DNA of 64,000 bases from Steromphala cineraria (GCA_916613615.1 OU744736.1:53573600-53637599), one strand, 5' to 3'; positions 51,549 to 64,000 are shown, counted from the stretch's first letter. The notes: generated from the sequence alone by a model not told the origin. A program made the numbers and translations.

Positions 51549-52465
51549 GTTTTTGCAACAAAATTGATACAAAGTTTTATTTCATGATAATTAAAGAAAA
51601 ATATAACACGTTAAGAAGCACCATGAGATCATAAATAAATAAAGTTCTGGGGAAAGAATGAGAATGTTTTCCTATACAACACAAACTGGATAATATAGTT
51701 CTTTGCTCGAAATCCCATCGAAATCCCTTTGTATTCAATTAATGATATATTTGGGAATAAGAGATGTGATGAATAAAGAGTTTTCTTATACAAAGGTTAA
51801 CATGTTGATACTCTCAGCTCCTGGTGTAAGATTTATTTTTCTATTGTCAGGAATATTGATGCCGTTCAGATTAAAAAAAAATTACAGAATGTGTCTTTGA
51901 AAATGTATTTACTGATATTCAGCCTGATTTAAAGAATCTTTTGAGTTAAAACTACAAAGGAAAGTATTGTTGTTGACTTAAGTATTTAGATATCAATTTG
52001 ATTATAATTTCATTTCAACAAATGACTCCTTCGTATTCAGAGAGTAGTGTTTTGTTATATTATCAAACTTATTGATTTAAATAGTTTATTCCATAAGAAA
52101 TACTACTTTGCATAATTATTTCAAAAGTATTTTCACAAAATGAAAAACATTTGATCCATTATAGACGTCTAATTCTTATTTCAATCTTTAGTTGAGTTGT
52201 AAAACTATTAAAAATAACATTTTCTGTTCTATGGAAAATAATCCATTTCAGCTTTCGTACATATGTGGCTGGAATGAACTTCCATGAAGAATGACGATGC
52301 AAAAGAAGCAACCTTACAAACAATTGTCTGTTTCAGCCTAAGTCTTTTCGATGGAACTTTCAATCAACTGTACAAGTTCAATCTAGTTTCATCTTTAACA
52401 TTTTCTAAAACAACATTAGGAGAAGAAGATATAAGAAGTCTGAATCATAAAATACAAAAAAGTAT

Positions 52466-52572
52466 AGAGAGTGAAAGAGACAGAGTGACAGAGAGACACA
52501 GATAGAAAGGGACAGAGAGAGAAAAGTAAGAAACACATAAAGAAAGGAAAGAAACAGAGACAGAGAGACAAG
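52466..52572. repeat. AG-rich microsatellite, copy A4
   Basis: Short degenerate version of the A1 tract. Confidence 0.9.
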
Positions 52573-54102
52573 AAGTAGCTTAGTGACAGGTCTTCACGAC
52601 ATGCAAAAGAGGCAAAATGTGAACACATGTTCTTCATAATATGATGGGATTACCACATATTTGATAGCCTTTCAGTTCACTAAATGAGAGTATGTACTAA
52701 TGATAAGTATTTACTATAGATATAGAACTTCTCTATTGATATGTATGCATTAGAAATGAATAATGAATCTCTATACTCATAGAAATCGTAATAATCTATC
52801 ATTATAATGTTTCCTATGATCATTTGAAAAATAAAAAGGTCAGTTGACCTTTGTTAATTTTTGTATTTTCTTTTTGTCAAAACCTTATTGTAGATATCAA
52901 TGTAATGGGTGAAACCTAAAATGTCTTCCTGAGGTGGTAAGGTTATAATATATTTATACATTCATAAAATCAAATTATCCCAATGCTGTTAAAAGGTATT
53001 CAAAATTATCTTATTTTATGATAAAGTTTGTTGATGTAAGACACCATTGAGGTTTTGTAGCTTTGTAAAGTACATCATTGACGTAGGTTTAGTGATTGAT
53101 TGTAGTAAATACCTAAAAGAAAAGAACAGTAGATTCTTTTTGATTGATTCAAGTACGACCATATCCTGACATAAGACAAAGTAGGCAAATTACTATTTCT
53201 GACATATCAGTATTCATCTTGACAGCTAAAATCACCTTTTCGTTACACTATGAAAGTTTATATTACCACAGCCTCCACAGTATCGACAAGTGCATGTATT
53301 TAGTTATATTGGATCTGTTCTGGTGATCTACATTGTATGCGTAAAATATTGTTTCAATGAAAAACTGATTAACAACAGGCAAGGAAACTTCGTCAATAAG
53401 TATGACAGATTTTTCTCAATGCACATTGTTTTTATTGCTGTTTTTGCATTTAACAGCTATAAATACATGTAGAACATATATAACATACATTTCAATAATG
53501 TTATTATCTACAGGGTTAATGCAAATTTTAAGTATACATTCTATTGAACTTGTAATAAATGCTTAATATACATATCCATATCTGTGTTTGATTATTGTTA
53601 GATTATTCAAATTTTAGTTATAATATACAGTTGCTGGTTTCACTAGGGACAAATTGTCTATTCTTATTTTACAAGTAACAATATACATATCCATATATCT
53701 AATCTTTAGATATTAGACTCTTTTGTTTTGCACTAGATACCTTCTCGGAGAAAGTTTTCAGGCTTATACTATTTAGTGTTCTGAAAATTGTGGAAACATA
53801 GTTTCATGTCATTGTTTTTAATTTAAAATAAATCATAGCACTTCAATTAAAATCCTCGGTTTTAACGGTTTGCCTTTAAACATCGTCTGATGATATAACA
53901 TCCCCTGATTAAAAATGTATAATTTACAGGATTTGGACTTAGTTTCTCAGAAGTGATGAGTTTTTTTCACAGCATGAAATCCTAGTCTCTCTGTCTCGGC
54001 ATACATGTATTCCCTTGTCATAGAAATTTAATAATTTTCTTATTAACCAAAGCCTTTCTGAATATTAGAGGTTCCTGGTCATTATCTACTTATAATGAGC
54101 AT

Positions 54103-54212
54103 TTCAATTCATTACTTTGTACTGGTCCGGATCTCTCTCTCTCCCTCTCGGCTACGCCTCTAGTAGTGTAATAAAACTTTAGAATATTAGCTGTAAGGGC
54201 TTCAACAGTGCC
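54103..54212. repeat. Conserved inter-monomer block, copy A4
   Basis: A-type copy with CATGC replaced by a CTCTCTC slip before the CTCGGCTACGCC core. Confidence 0.7.
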
Positions 54213-56782
54213 TTAACGATTTAATTAAGCGAAGGCCAATTTCTGATAGTGATCTCCTGTCGAGAAAAATCAATCTGCAGTCACCACCTAAGGCAGTCCT
54301 TCAATGATATTTGACACCAACCAGAGCCAGACTTTCCATTTAGATCGTGGATAACAATAGATTTTGTGAAATATGACATGTTAGGGAATTTTTTTTTTGT
54401 GAAGGACCACAATAGTAAGGTCAATATGGATAGTTGTAGGTTTGAGAAAATAAAAGACCTGGTTTGTTTGAAATCTTTACGTTAGTTGAAATCGAAATAT
54501 TTCATGACAAACTGTGCAGTTCAGTCGCAGAGAGAACCATTGGGTCAAATCTGGGTTTTTTTTTCCCATTGATATTGAGCATCGTTTTTACATGGATTTT
54601 TTAAAATCGTGGATATGAATTGGTATACTATAATTTATCACTTTCAATCGTAGAGTTTTCTAGTAGTTGACAAATGTAAAAAAAACACAATTATATAAAG
54701 GCCCTTATTCTGCAATGTCAGCATCAGATTAATAATAAAATTTTAAATGGTTTTACCTCTGAAGAATTTGTGCTACATGTTTATATATTGTATATGACAG
54801 ATAGTTGATGCCAAAACTAAAACAAAATAAAAACAGATTTTGTAACATATCTTGTGGAAAGAATGAGAAATTTGTATTTGGAAAATTACATATCATTATA
54901 AGAGTTATATTTACCTCCTCTACTGGTGAAAACAAAAGAATATTGAGTTCATCTTGCTTTAGTTGCAACAACAACAAGATAATGTAGACATGTTTTTATG
55001 AAGTAACAGATCACAGCAGCAGACATCGTTGTTGTCAATTCAAGACCCAGCAGGTTATTTGTTTAGAATTGTGATATGATAGCGTACCTGCTAAGATATA
55101 TGTGGACTAAGACTCAAAAGTGATTTTACAATGATTCATGATCATTTATCTGATAATATGGAAGATGCTTTCAGTAGTTGGTTTTGCTCATGATAAATAA
55201 TAATGGATAGATTAATTCATGCTTTAGGTTATTTCTTTATTGTTAAACTATAAACTATATTGTTATACTGTTAAAGCTGATAAAATGGACAATGCATTCT
55301 GTAGGAAAGGGTCCTTAAAAGTACAATAAAAATACTCTTGCTTTTACAAGATATGATTTAAAGAATCTATATTGAATTATGATGATGATTTGTCTTCAAT
55401 GTCCCTGCTTCTACAATTATGATAAACATGTGGTTTTGAGGTTTAATATTACAATCAAGAGAATAATTTATCTCCATGTACAACCAGTGAACACCAATCA
55501 ATAATGGTTCAGCAGTTTCATATGGATCTATAAACTGATGATGTTAAGCTAACTTCTCAGGTTTCATTTTGTCAGGATGATAATATTCCTCCTTACTGGG
55601 AAGATACACAAGGCTCAGAAAGAGTCATTCATCAACAATAAACATTCCATCACGCAAAACATAAATCATCATCATCATTCAAAAATCTTCCAATCCTGAT
55701 CAGCTTTATTGTGTATATGTTAATCTGTATAATAAAGTGAATGGTCTTCCTTTGGTTAATGCATAAACAAATTCGGTAAACTCGAATAAGGAATTATCGT
55801 GACACTATGAATACCATTATCCTTGTTTATCTGTTTCATGGTGGTAATGAATCGATGTTACCAAGAAAACAAAAAAGATTCAAAGCAGGATTGTCTTAAG
55901 CGTTTTGTGACATCAAGGCTAAGACGATTTTGTAAGGAAACACGATCAATTTCAATTTATTGTTGTGAAGTGCTATTCTCTTTTCATTATCTTTGAAATA
56001 GACGCATATAAATCTGAAAAAGTTATCTTATTTGACAGTGGGAATTTGATCCAATCACACGTGTTCACCCGCTAAAATGATTACTGTCCAGTGTTTTCAG
56101 TAAAATTGATATCAAGTTTTATTTCATGATAATCAAAGTAAAAAAACCACACTTCATGGAGCACCTTGAGATCATAATTAAATAAAGTCCCTGAGGAAAG
56201 AATGAGAATGTTTTCCTATAAATCACAAACTGGAACATTTCGTGCTATGCTCGAAATCTCATCGAAATCCCTTGGTATTCACGTAATGATTTATCTGGGA
56301 GAAGAGATACGAGAATAAAGAGTTTTCTTATACATAGGTTAATGCTGCTCCTGGGGATATATTTATGTTTCTATTAGTGGGAACATTGAAACAGCTCTGA
56401 GACAATAACATTGCAGAATGTTTCTTTGAAAATGCATTTAATAATACTCAGCTTGATTTATTGAAATCAATAGAGTTAAAACTACAAATACAAGCTTTTT
56501 TGTTGACTAAAGTAATTAGACATTTGTTTGATTATTGTTATTTGAAACAAACGATTTCGTAATATTCTGAGATTTTGCATTTCGTCATTTGCAGCAGAGT
56601 AGCATTGCATGTATTAGTATGCTTAGTTTCAAACTGTAATTTGTAGAAATGGATTAACCTTTCAAAGGCTTTCATGTAAACTAATCTGGTCACATAGAAA
56701 GGTGTAAAATTGAAAGTCTGGCATATACACTTGTTGATTGGAAAGGGCTTGCGTTTCCTTTATTATTATAAATATTGATATA

Positions 56783-56919
56783 CAGTAGAACTCGGATATA
56801 ACAAACTCCAAGGGACCAAAGAATTTAGATCGCTATATCCTGTGTGCTATACGCATATAATTTTAATAATACTTTATAGGGACGGGAGTTGAAAATTTGT
56901 TCGCTATATCCGTGTTAGC
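56783..56919. mobile_element. pogo/Tigger-like MITE, inverted and truncated
   Basis: Begins CAGTAGAACTCGGATATAAC after a TA, and is the reverse orientation of the B2/B3 family. The other end stops at GCTATATCCGTGTTA without the last bases, so it is truncated. It is an independent insertion of the family, not inherited from the B2/B3 site. Confidence 0.8.
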
Positions 56920-59433
56920 TTTATTTTTTCCTGAGATTTTCCTACTCATATGCTGCTCACAATAAAAATTTCACCATTGTCAGACGTCAACAAATCAATC
57001 TTGATAAAGGAAGAACCATTGCGCATGTCTAGCTTCAGGGTAGTCACAATTCTCTTGGTGGAACCAACCCGCCTACACCAACCCAACACACACATATCAG
57101 GCGGAATTTAAGGTATATTTTTTTTGAAAGTAGATATATTTATAAATTCCTAAATCATATAAGCCAAATGCTGGTAAAGTTTACAAGTTTTCCAAAGTAC
57201 AATATTCTTGACGTAGGTTTAGTGATGGACTGTAATTACTGATAAAATAAATAGTAGATTCTTTTTAATGCATACATGTATAAGTTCGGCATCACTTTGA
57301 CATAAGACAGAGTAGAAAAATTTGTGTATCTGTTATATCAGTATTCATCTTGACAGAGAAGATTACTATTTTGTTACACTATATTAGGTTCCTGAAAGTT
57401 TTTAATATAGCAGTCTGTACCTTTTTAAACATATTTTAGTATGTATTGCCTGTACACTGGTGATATATGTATCAAATATTCCTTCAATGAGAAGCTAAAA
57501 TATACACTGATTTATAGGAGAGCATAATTTGTGATAAAGTATGACTTATTTATTCTCTATTAAGTACTTTGTAAGTTATTTCAATTTCAAGATCGACACC
57601 ATGCTGTATTATGTATATGACAGCTATGAATAGACAACTTATTATATGTATTGAAATGTTATTATTTACAAGGTTATTTGCACATGTTTAAGGTGTAGAT
57701 TATATTCAAATAGAAAAAAGCTGAAAATACATATCCATGTAAGGTGAAGGTTAGAAGAAGTAAGGTTATTTTCTTATAGATACTCATTGATTATTGAATG
57801 CAACATGCAGAGAAAATCTCAGCCTCATATACTTTACTGGTCTAAGAATTACCAAAAGATAGTTTTATGTCATTCTTTACTTTTTTTAAAATCAATCACA
57901 GCAAGTTATGAACCAAGTTAATTTGCACGTCACATAAAGGATATTTGCAACTCAGCTTTTGGTGAATGATAAGGTACTATCAGATATCAAAACGTCATAT
58001 TAAAATCCTCAGTTTTAATGTTAAAAGGTTCGATGAAATCAGTTCTCCTGCTATATTATAATGCATTACGTATTTGACAGTTGTGTAACTAATTATAAAA
58101 TATATTTGAGAAACATAGTAACTTGAAAATATTGTGACGTCATGGAATTGTAAGATGTATGTGATGTAATTTACTGTTTGTTATTTAGGTATATGTACAA
58201 TCTTTGGTCAGAGTGATATTACTGTGGTGATTAAGCTTCGTCTGAAGAAAATATCTCATACGGTTTGTAGAAAAAAGGTCGCTTTGTGCAACTGCAGTAA
58301 CATCCCTCCACCCGTGGCCTTGACCATAGTGAAGAGACAAAGAGTTTGAATGTCGGGAGAAGTTACCTTCCTAGCAAGTTGTGCTAAGACTTACCAAGAG
58401 CCATCACCTGCTTTCAGCTGTCAGTCAGTGGACGAGCTCTCGTCACCTTTCTAACAGGACCAGCTGTTGGTTCAACTCGGAGAGAGTTTCATCACATGAT
58501 CCACCTAGAGGTAAATGCTCTTCACTCAGACGTTCAATGTCAAAGTGACTGTCAGTATAGAAAGGGTTTCAATGAAAGACCATTGAAAGGACTGTGCAAT
58601 TCTACTAGTGCCATTGATGTCAATTAACAAGTGAATCGAATTTATCTGCTTGTACTTGTGATTATCTTCCTAATAGTTTGAAGGTAGAAATGTTTTCTGC
58701 ACTGATATTCATAATTATTTCATCCGTTTTAATACATTATCGTCATTAAATTGTTCCATAAGTCACAGTTGCATTTAGCAAGTGAATTGAATGATCTTTT
58801 CACGCTAATAATTACCATCCCAATATCCTGAAAGAAGGAATAATCGTCTCCTGCTTTCTTCACTTGTAGTCATTTGTCTTGTCTGTTGTATTAAGTTATC
58901 ATTATTCAATTGTTCCATAAAGATTTTCATGACCCTGATCGCCAATTTTCTCATTACTTAAGATCTAAATCATTATTACCTAAAATAATGAATTAACCTT
59001 TGCTTTCATGAAAACTAATCTGATCTAAAAAAATGAACAGATGATTTTTTCAATTAGTTTACAGGAAAGTCCTTGCATTCCTTTTTACTTACAAATTTTG
59101 ACATTGTTCTCAGTAATGCGTCATTATGTTTTTCCAAACATATATATTTTTCTGACATTTGTCTATGCATATAAAGGATAAATTAACAATTTCTTAGCAA
59201 AAATTATGTATATCCTTACCAAATAAACAATGTACAAAGCTGATGTCAAAGGTGCTAATAAATATTCACCAATTCAAAATGACACAAAAGGGTCTTAGAA
59301 AACAAAGAACAAGAGCATTGAACAAATGCTACACGGTCTAAGTTTTATGACTAGATTAAATCCTTCCACCTGTATCCTGTGTTAGTACTAGCGCACTAGA
59401 AATACCCATATCTTTAATATTATGAAAAGTATA

Positions 59434-59777
59434 TAGAGATTATTGTCATATGACTTTTACGAAAAGAGTGTAAATTTTTTGTAGTACCCGAGCGAGAGCG
59501 AGGGCTATACACAAATTTGCACAAGTTTCATAAAAGTCATATGACACACTACCGAGAGTAGTTATTTATTTATTACCGATTCTATTCAATTTACCATCTT
59601 AGAAATATCCAAGAAACAGGCCCCTTCACTTGCGACGGCTGGCTACATTGACGTCACGAACAATGGTGTTATGACGTCACAGACGGAAAAATGTGGGAAC
59701 TCGCGCTAAAAACAATTGTTACTAGTGCTCATACCGAAAATATGTCACCACTTATTTTCAACCGTATGGTTAATAAA
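59434..59777. mobile_element. Foldback/MITE-like insertion carrying two CRE-type octamers
   Basis: B3 near 47060 has GAAAAATGTATACCATTTT uninterrupted, while here about 344 bp lies between TATA and TACCATT. The left third is a long foldback: GTCATATGACTTTTACGAAA pairs with TTTCATAAAAGTCATATGAC about 100 bases on. The right part has two perfect TGACGTCA octamers. Outer ends are not clear inverted repeats, so the boundaries, with a probable TA duplication, are approximate. Confidence 0.65.
59649..59679. promoter_or_regulatory. Pair of TGACGTCA (CRE-like) octamers
   Basis: Perfect palindromic octamers at 59649-59656 and 59672-59679, 23 bp start to start. This is the consensus CREB/ATF binding site. 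There is no gene nearby, so any function is conjecture. Confidence 0.5.
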
Positions 59778-60979
59778 TACCATTATCATGCTGCTTTCAA
59801 TTCATTTTTTACCATTGAAAGAATTCAATCAATCAATCTTGATAAAGGAAGAACCATTGCCTTGCTACAGGGTCGTCCCACACAGGAAAATATGGCATAG
59901 ATAAGTGGTTGATTAAAATGTTTAAAAAATCTCCAAATAAAACAACCCCACCCGCAACCCACCATAGAAACATATCGTGCAGATTCCTTTGGAGCTGTTT
60001 TTTATATCATATTTAGAACAAAAGCTTTGTCGAGGGTTTAGTGATGTATTGTAGTAACTATCTTAAATAAGATAGCAATAGATTTTTTTATGGACATAAG
60101 TTTGGCAACATTTTGACATAAGACAAATTAGGCAAATTACTGTATCTGAAATATCATTATTCATCTTGACAGACACATTTACCTTATTGTTACACTATGA
60201 TAGACACATTATAGTTTTAAACACCACATCATTCACGTTGTATACATTGCATATCTAAACCTGTATTGTCTGGACCCTGGTGATATATGTATTTTTATAT
60301 ATTTTGTATATGTAAATCCTTATGGTGGGGAACTGACATACCATTGTTTTATAGGCAAGAGTAATTATTCATAAAAATGATTAATTCTCTTCCCAAATAA
60401 TTACTATCCAAATTGTTTCTATTTCCAAGTCGGTGACATGCTGTTTCATGTAAATAGCAGTCATAAATCGACAAATTAGTCCATATATTTAAACTTTGTT
60501 ATTTTTTTAAGTGGGAGTGAGGACTTTTTCAAGTCCCAGCTGTACTTTTGTAAGACAACTAATTTTTGAAAGTGGAAATGTTGTATGATTACTGACGTCT
60601 TCATGCAATTGTTTTAGTGTTCTGAGAATAGTTCCATGTCATTATGTATCTATTTAAGGTAAACCATATCAAATTATAAACCAATTGCTTGTGTGTGTCA
60701 CATTAAGGATATAAGCAATTATAGTAAGGTACTATCATTCTCCAAAACATAGAACTCAAATCCTCAGTTTTGATGCTTTAACTATAAACATGCTCCGATG
60801 ATATCATTTCCCTAACAAAAGATGTATTATTTAAAGGCACTTTTCACTTCAAAGTTATGTTTAACCCTCTTTGACAATCATTATTCTCTTTCTTGACAAA
60901 CGTGTATTCCTTTGGTTTTTACAACTGTCAAAGAAATTTCATTATTCTCTGAAAGCTTGTAACCCAAGCCACCTGAATG

Positions 60980-61068
60980 ACAAGATTCTCCCATGTTTCC
61001 CTCTCGGCTATGCCTATAGCATTGTAACAAAACTGTAGAAAATTATATGTAAGGACCTCAACAGTGCC
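60980..61068. repeat. Conserved inter-monomer block, copy B4 (partly deleted)
   Basis: The most diverged of the eight copies. The left part (ACTTTGTACTGGTCCGG) is missing and the core reads CTCGGCTATGCC. Confidence 0.65.
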
Positions 61069-61472
61069 AAACCGATTTAATTAAGCCAAGGTCATCCATT
61101 TCTGATAGTGATCACCTGTGGGGTAAAATCAATCTGCAGTCACCACCTACAGCGGTCTGTCAATGGTATTTGACATAAACAAGAGCCAGGCTTTCGTTTA
61201 TCGTTGATAACAATAGATTTTATGAATTATGACATGTTATGAAATTACTGTTTTGTGAAGGACAAACAACTAAAGTTAGGTCAATACTGATTGTTGTCAT
61301 TTGAAACAAGAACCTTAATTTAAAGTTTTATTGAGTATCTTGACACTAGTTGATCTTGAAATCCATGATTTATGCATGACAAACTACACATTGCAGTTCA
61401 GTTGTAGGGAGGGTCCAATTTGATATGTTCCAATTGATATTAAACATTGTTTTCATCAATTGTTATATCGTA

Positions 61473-62194
61473 TTCTACCATGAATGTGATAAATACTAAA
61501 TTCTGATTGGTTCTCCTGGAAAATCAAACGTGATCAAGTTTAGATTCAAGTCTTCTGATTTTGAGGCCACTTCACCGCGCATTGATTGATTGACCCCGAC
61601 TGTTAAATGAGATTAAACAAATTAAAAAATTATTTAACATGTTTATTGTCGTGTTTTTACGGGGTATGACCAAATCGTTTGAGGTAGATAAAGTATATTC
61701 TTCAAAATAAAAAGTTTAAAAGGTCTGTCAGCGCCACACGCAGCGAGCTTCCTTCAATTAAGGCAACAATACAGTGATGTCATTTACGCCAGCGCTTATG
61801 GCGTCATAATACTTGACAACGTCATAGTGGTTTCCGTTAGAATCATCTATTTGATGCCTATTCTAGCCTCAGACTATATTGTCAACAAGTAATTGAATCA
61901 CAAATTTTAAACGGTATGATATTAATAGTTGTGTTTGAAGAAAGTAAGAAATATATTTGATGGACAAGGAATGATAGAGTTACCTTTGCTCACGGCTAAA
62001 TCTATTTCATATACCAAGGATCAAAACCCCTTGCACAGACGAGTTCATTTTTGTTGTAGGAAGGTAGGACATTTTACAAAGTTGAATTCGCTGAGACAAA
62101 GAGTTCACGATTAAACTCGTCATGGTAGAATGGAGATAAACCTAGTGTGTTTGAAAATCAGAGACATGTCAGACTGTCATACAGGTTTATCTCC
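61473..62194. mobile_element. 722-bp TA-flanked insertion with a terminal hairpin
   Basis: B3 near 49357 has an uninterrupted ATCATAATCCATAAC. Here TA lies on both sides (61471-61472, 62195-62196). The left end TTCTACCATG recurs inverted at 62121-62130 (CATGGTAGAA). One base later GGAGATAAACC starts a 63-bp hairpin closing with GGTTTATCTCC at the right end. It may be one asymmetric element or two adjoining ones. A 61-codon ORF inside is unrecognised. Confidence 0.6.
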
Positions 62195-62662
62195 TAAATC
62201 TATAACTTTTGTTACAGTGTTTGGCAATAGACAAATGTCCAATATCCAAAGCTGGTTACTTTATATGTGAATCATTAATGATATAAAAAGGTTGGATTCT
62301 TAATGATAAGCCTTCACAATGTCGGAATCAGATTAATGATTACATTATAGACTGTTTTACCTTTGAAGAACTGGCTACAAATCTTTTTATTGTCGATAGC
62401 AGATGTCAAAAACTACAACAGAACATAAAACTGAGTCATAACGTTCAATGTGGAAAGCATTGAACTGTTTATTTTGTAAATGACATTAATATATACATTT
62501 TATGTAACATTCTGCTTAACCGAGTAATACCAAATGAACATTTGCACATATTTATTGGTGTATTATCAGATCAGCCTTTGCCAATGAAAATCACTCTGTC
62601 GCTTTACCTGTGGGGAAAAAGAGGTTTGTTTTTCAGTTAATAATTATTGTAATCAAATGATC

Positions 62663-64000
62663 TTACCTCCTCTACAGGGATGGGGATGCTAAGCTCATTT
62701 TACTTACATCCCTACTATCCATAAACTATATTGAAATAAAGAAGAATTTATTAGAAGACACAGACCACACCAGCTGTCAATTAAAGATTCTTATAAGTTG
62801 TTAATTTGTTAAAAAATATTTTGATATATTGATTGATATATTTGAAGGAATTAACATTTTATAAAATTTTCAATGCATTTTCTTGTTCTTGGTAAAAGGC
62901 CTTGCAAATCAAGATGATGTATACTTTTGCTTTGCAAGAACGCATATTGAATAAAACAAACATTTATCTTTGATATCCCTGCTGTTGCAAGGTTGATACC
63001 ATTTTTATTGTTTATATTTAAAGAATATAATATCTTCATGCACAACATAATGACGGTTCAGCAGTTTCATATGAATCTAGAGACTGATTATGTTTAGCTA
63101 ACTTGTCCTGCTTTATTTTAACAGGCTGATAACATTCCTCCCTACTGTGAAGATACACAAGCTCAGAAAGATTCATTCATCAACAAACAAAATTCCATCA
63201 CGCCAAACATAAATCGTCATCTAAATTGCCATTCAAAGGTCTTTCAATCCTGATAAGGTTTATTGTGTAATAACATGAAATGGTTTTCCTTTGTTTAATA
63301 CAAAAGTAATTCTGTAAAACTGAATTAGGAATTATCGTGACACTATAAATACCGCTATCCTTTTTTATCTGTTTCATGGTGGTAATGAAACGATGTTACA
63401 AAGAAAACAAGAAAGATTTAAAGCAGGATTTTCTAAAGCTTTTTGTGACGTCAAGGCTAAGACGATATTTTAAGGAAACACGATAAATTTCAATTTAGTG
63501 TTGAGAAGTGCTATTCCCTTTTCATTATCCTTGCAAGGGATGCTTATAATCGTAAAGAATGATCTTATTTGATGTGGGAATTTGATCAAATCACACCTGT
63601 TTGCCCGCTAAAATGATTACTTTCCAGTTTTTGCAACAAAATTGATACAAAGTTTTATTTCATGATAATTAAAGAACGAAACCACAATTCAAGGAGCACT
63701 ATGATATCATAATTAAATAAAGTTCTAAAGAAAGAATGAGAATGTTTTCCTATAAATCACAAACTGGAGAATTTCATTCTATGCTCGAAATCCCTTAGTA
63801 TTCAAATAATGATTTATCTGGGAATAAGAGATGCGAAGAATAAAGAGTTTTCTTATACAAAGGTTAACATGATGAAACTCCCAGCTCCTCGGGTTACGTT
63901 TATTTTTCTGTAATCAGGAACATTTATACAGTTTGGATACAATAACATTGTAGAATGTGTCTTTGAAAATGTATTCACAGATATTCAGCCTGGTGTATAA
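62663..64000. repeat. Partial monomer A5, cut by the window end
   Basis: Starts a fifth dimer at TTACCTCCTCTACAGG. It reaches the MRMF block at 63736, which here has an early TAG after GAAATCCCT. The array continues beyond the window. Confidence 0.85.

Larger units (their letters stand above)
49551..54910. repeat. Monomer A4 of the dimeric tandem array
   Basis: Free of the MITEs found in A1 and A3 and thus a useful reference for empty sites. It contains its own 884-bp tandem duplication (49781-51548) and a short AG microsatellite (52466-52572). The MRMF block at 51658 has a TAA after ACTGGA. No host gene is supported. Confidence 0.85.
54911..62662. repeat. Monomer B4 of the dimeric tandem array
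   Basis: The most divergent B copy. It lacks the 1.66-kb duplication and the TA-flanked MITE at the B2/B3 site (empty near 58191). About 56.64-58.03 kb reads as a second, older partial copy of the section found again at about 59-61 kb. Three insertions are seen (56783-56919, 59434-59777, 61473-62194). No host gene is supported. Confidence 0.8.

Noticed and set aside
1..64000. CRISPR arrays, prokaryotic operons, rRNA or tRNA genes
   Set aside because: The repeats are kilobase-scale, there is no spacer pattern, and no rRNA or cloverleaf-like sequence was recognised.

Overview
This is AT-rich eukaryotic DNA with no recognisable intact host gene. Its mobile elements (a 2A-bearing, APE-type non-LTR retrotransposon, a DD34E Tc1-like transposon and several MITE families) suggest a marine invertebrate, most likely a mollusc such as a bivalve. 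That assignment is inference from element types, not proof.

The whole window is one tandem array. A unit of about 13-15 kb recurs, with phase landmarks near positions 1, 19745, 34240, 49590 and 62710. Each unit is a dimer of two diverged but collinear monomers, called A and B here. The order is A1 (1-5250), B1 (5251-19690), A2 (19691-25540), B2 (25541-34195), A3 (34196-40940), B3 (40941-49550), A4 (49551-54910), B4 (54911-62662) and partial A5 (62663-64000). Every complete monomer carries the same ordered landmarks, including a decayed short ORF block beginning MRMF and a conserved block of about 110 bp around CTCGGCTACGCC. The layout is like a satellite higher-order repeat, but with multi-kilobase monomers. 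Smaller tandem duplications of 0.7-1.66 kb are nested inside B1, B2, B3 and A4.

Because the units are paralogous, each transposon insertion can be compared with its empty site in sister units, which fixes ends and target-site duplications (TSDs). B1 holds a nearly full-length minus-strand non-LTR retrotransposon (6002-11936). A2 holds a Tc1-like element (21000-22510). A1 and A3 hold copies of a TTAA-flanked MITE. A1 also has a MITE with long hairpin-forming inverted repeats and a 5-bp TSD. B2 and B3 share a TA-flanked pogo-like MITE. A3 holds a 1.94-kb TTAA-flanked element with internal 60-bp direct repeats. B4 has further insertions.

The most informative gene content is in the retrotransposon. 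ORF1 encodes a hydrophobic N-terminal part, a canonical 2A ribosome-skipping motif (DVELNPGP), a coiled coil and an RRM-like region. A single in-frame TAG separates it from ORF2 (endonuclease, reverse transcriptase, C-terminal Cys/His motif), which has no ATG before the endonuclease fold. This copy also carries a 927-bp in-frame duplication made of displaced ORF2 and ORF1-end pieces, and one nonsense codon in the reverse transcriptase. The mosaic pattern of shared insertions, with unit 3 matching unit 1 in one patch and unit 2 elsewhere, points to unequal exchange or gene conversion across the array.
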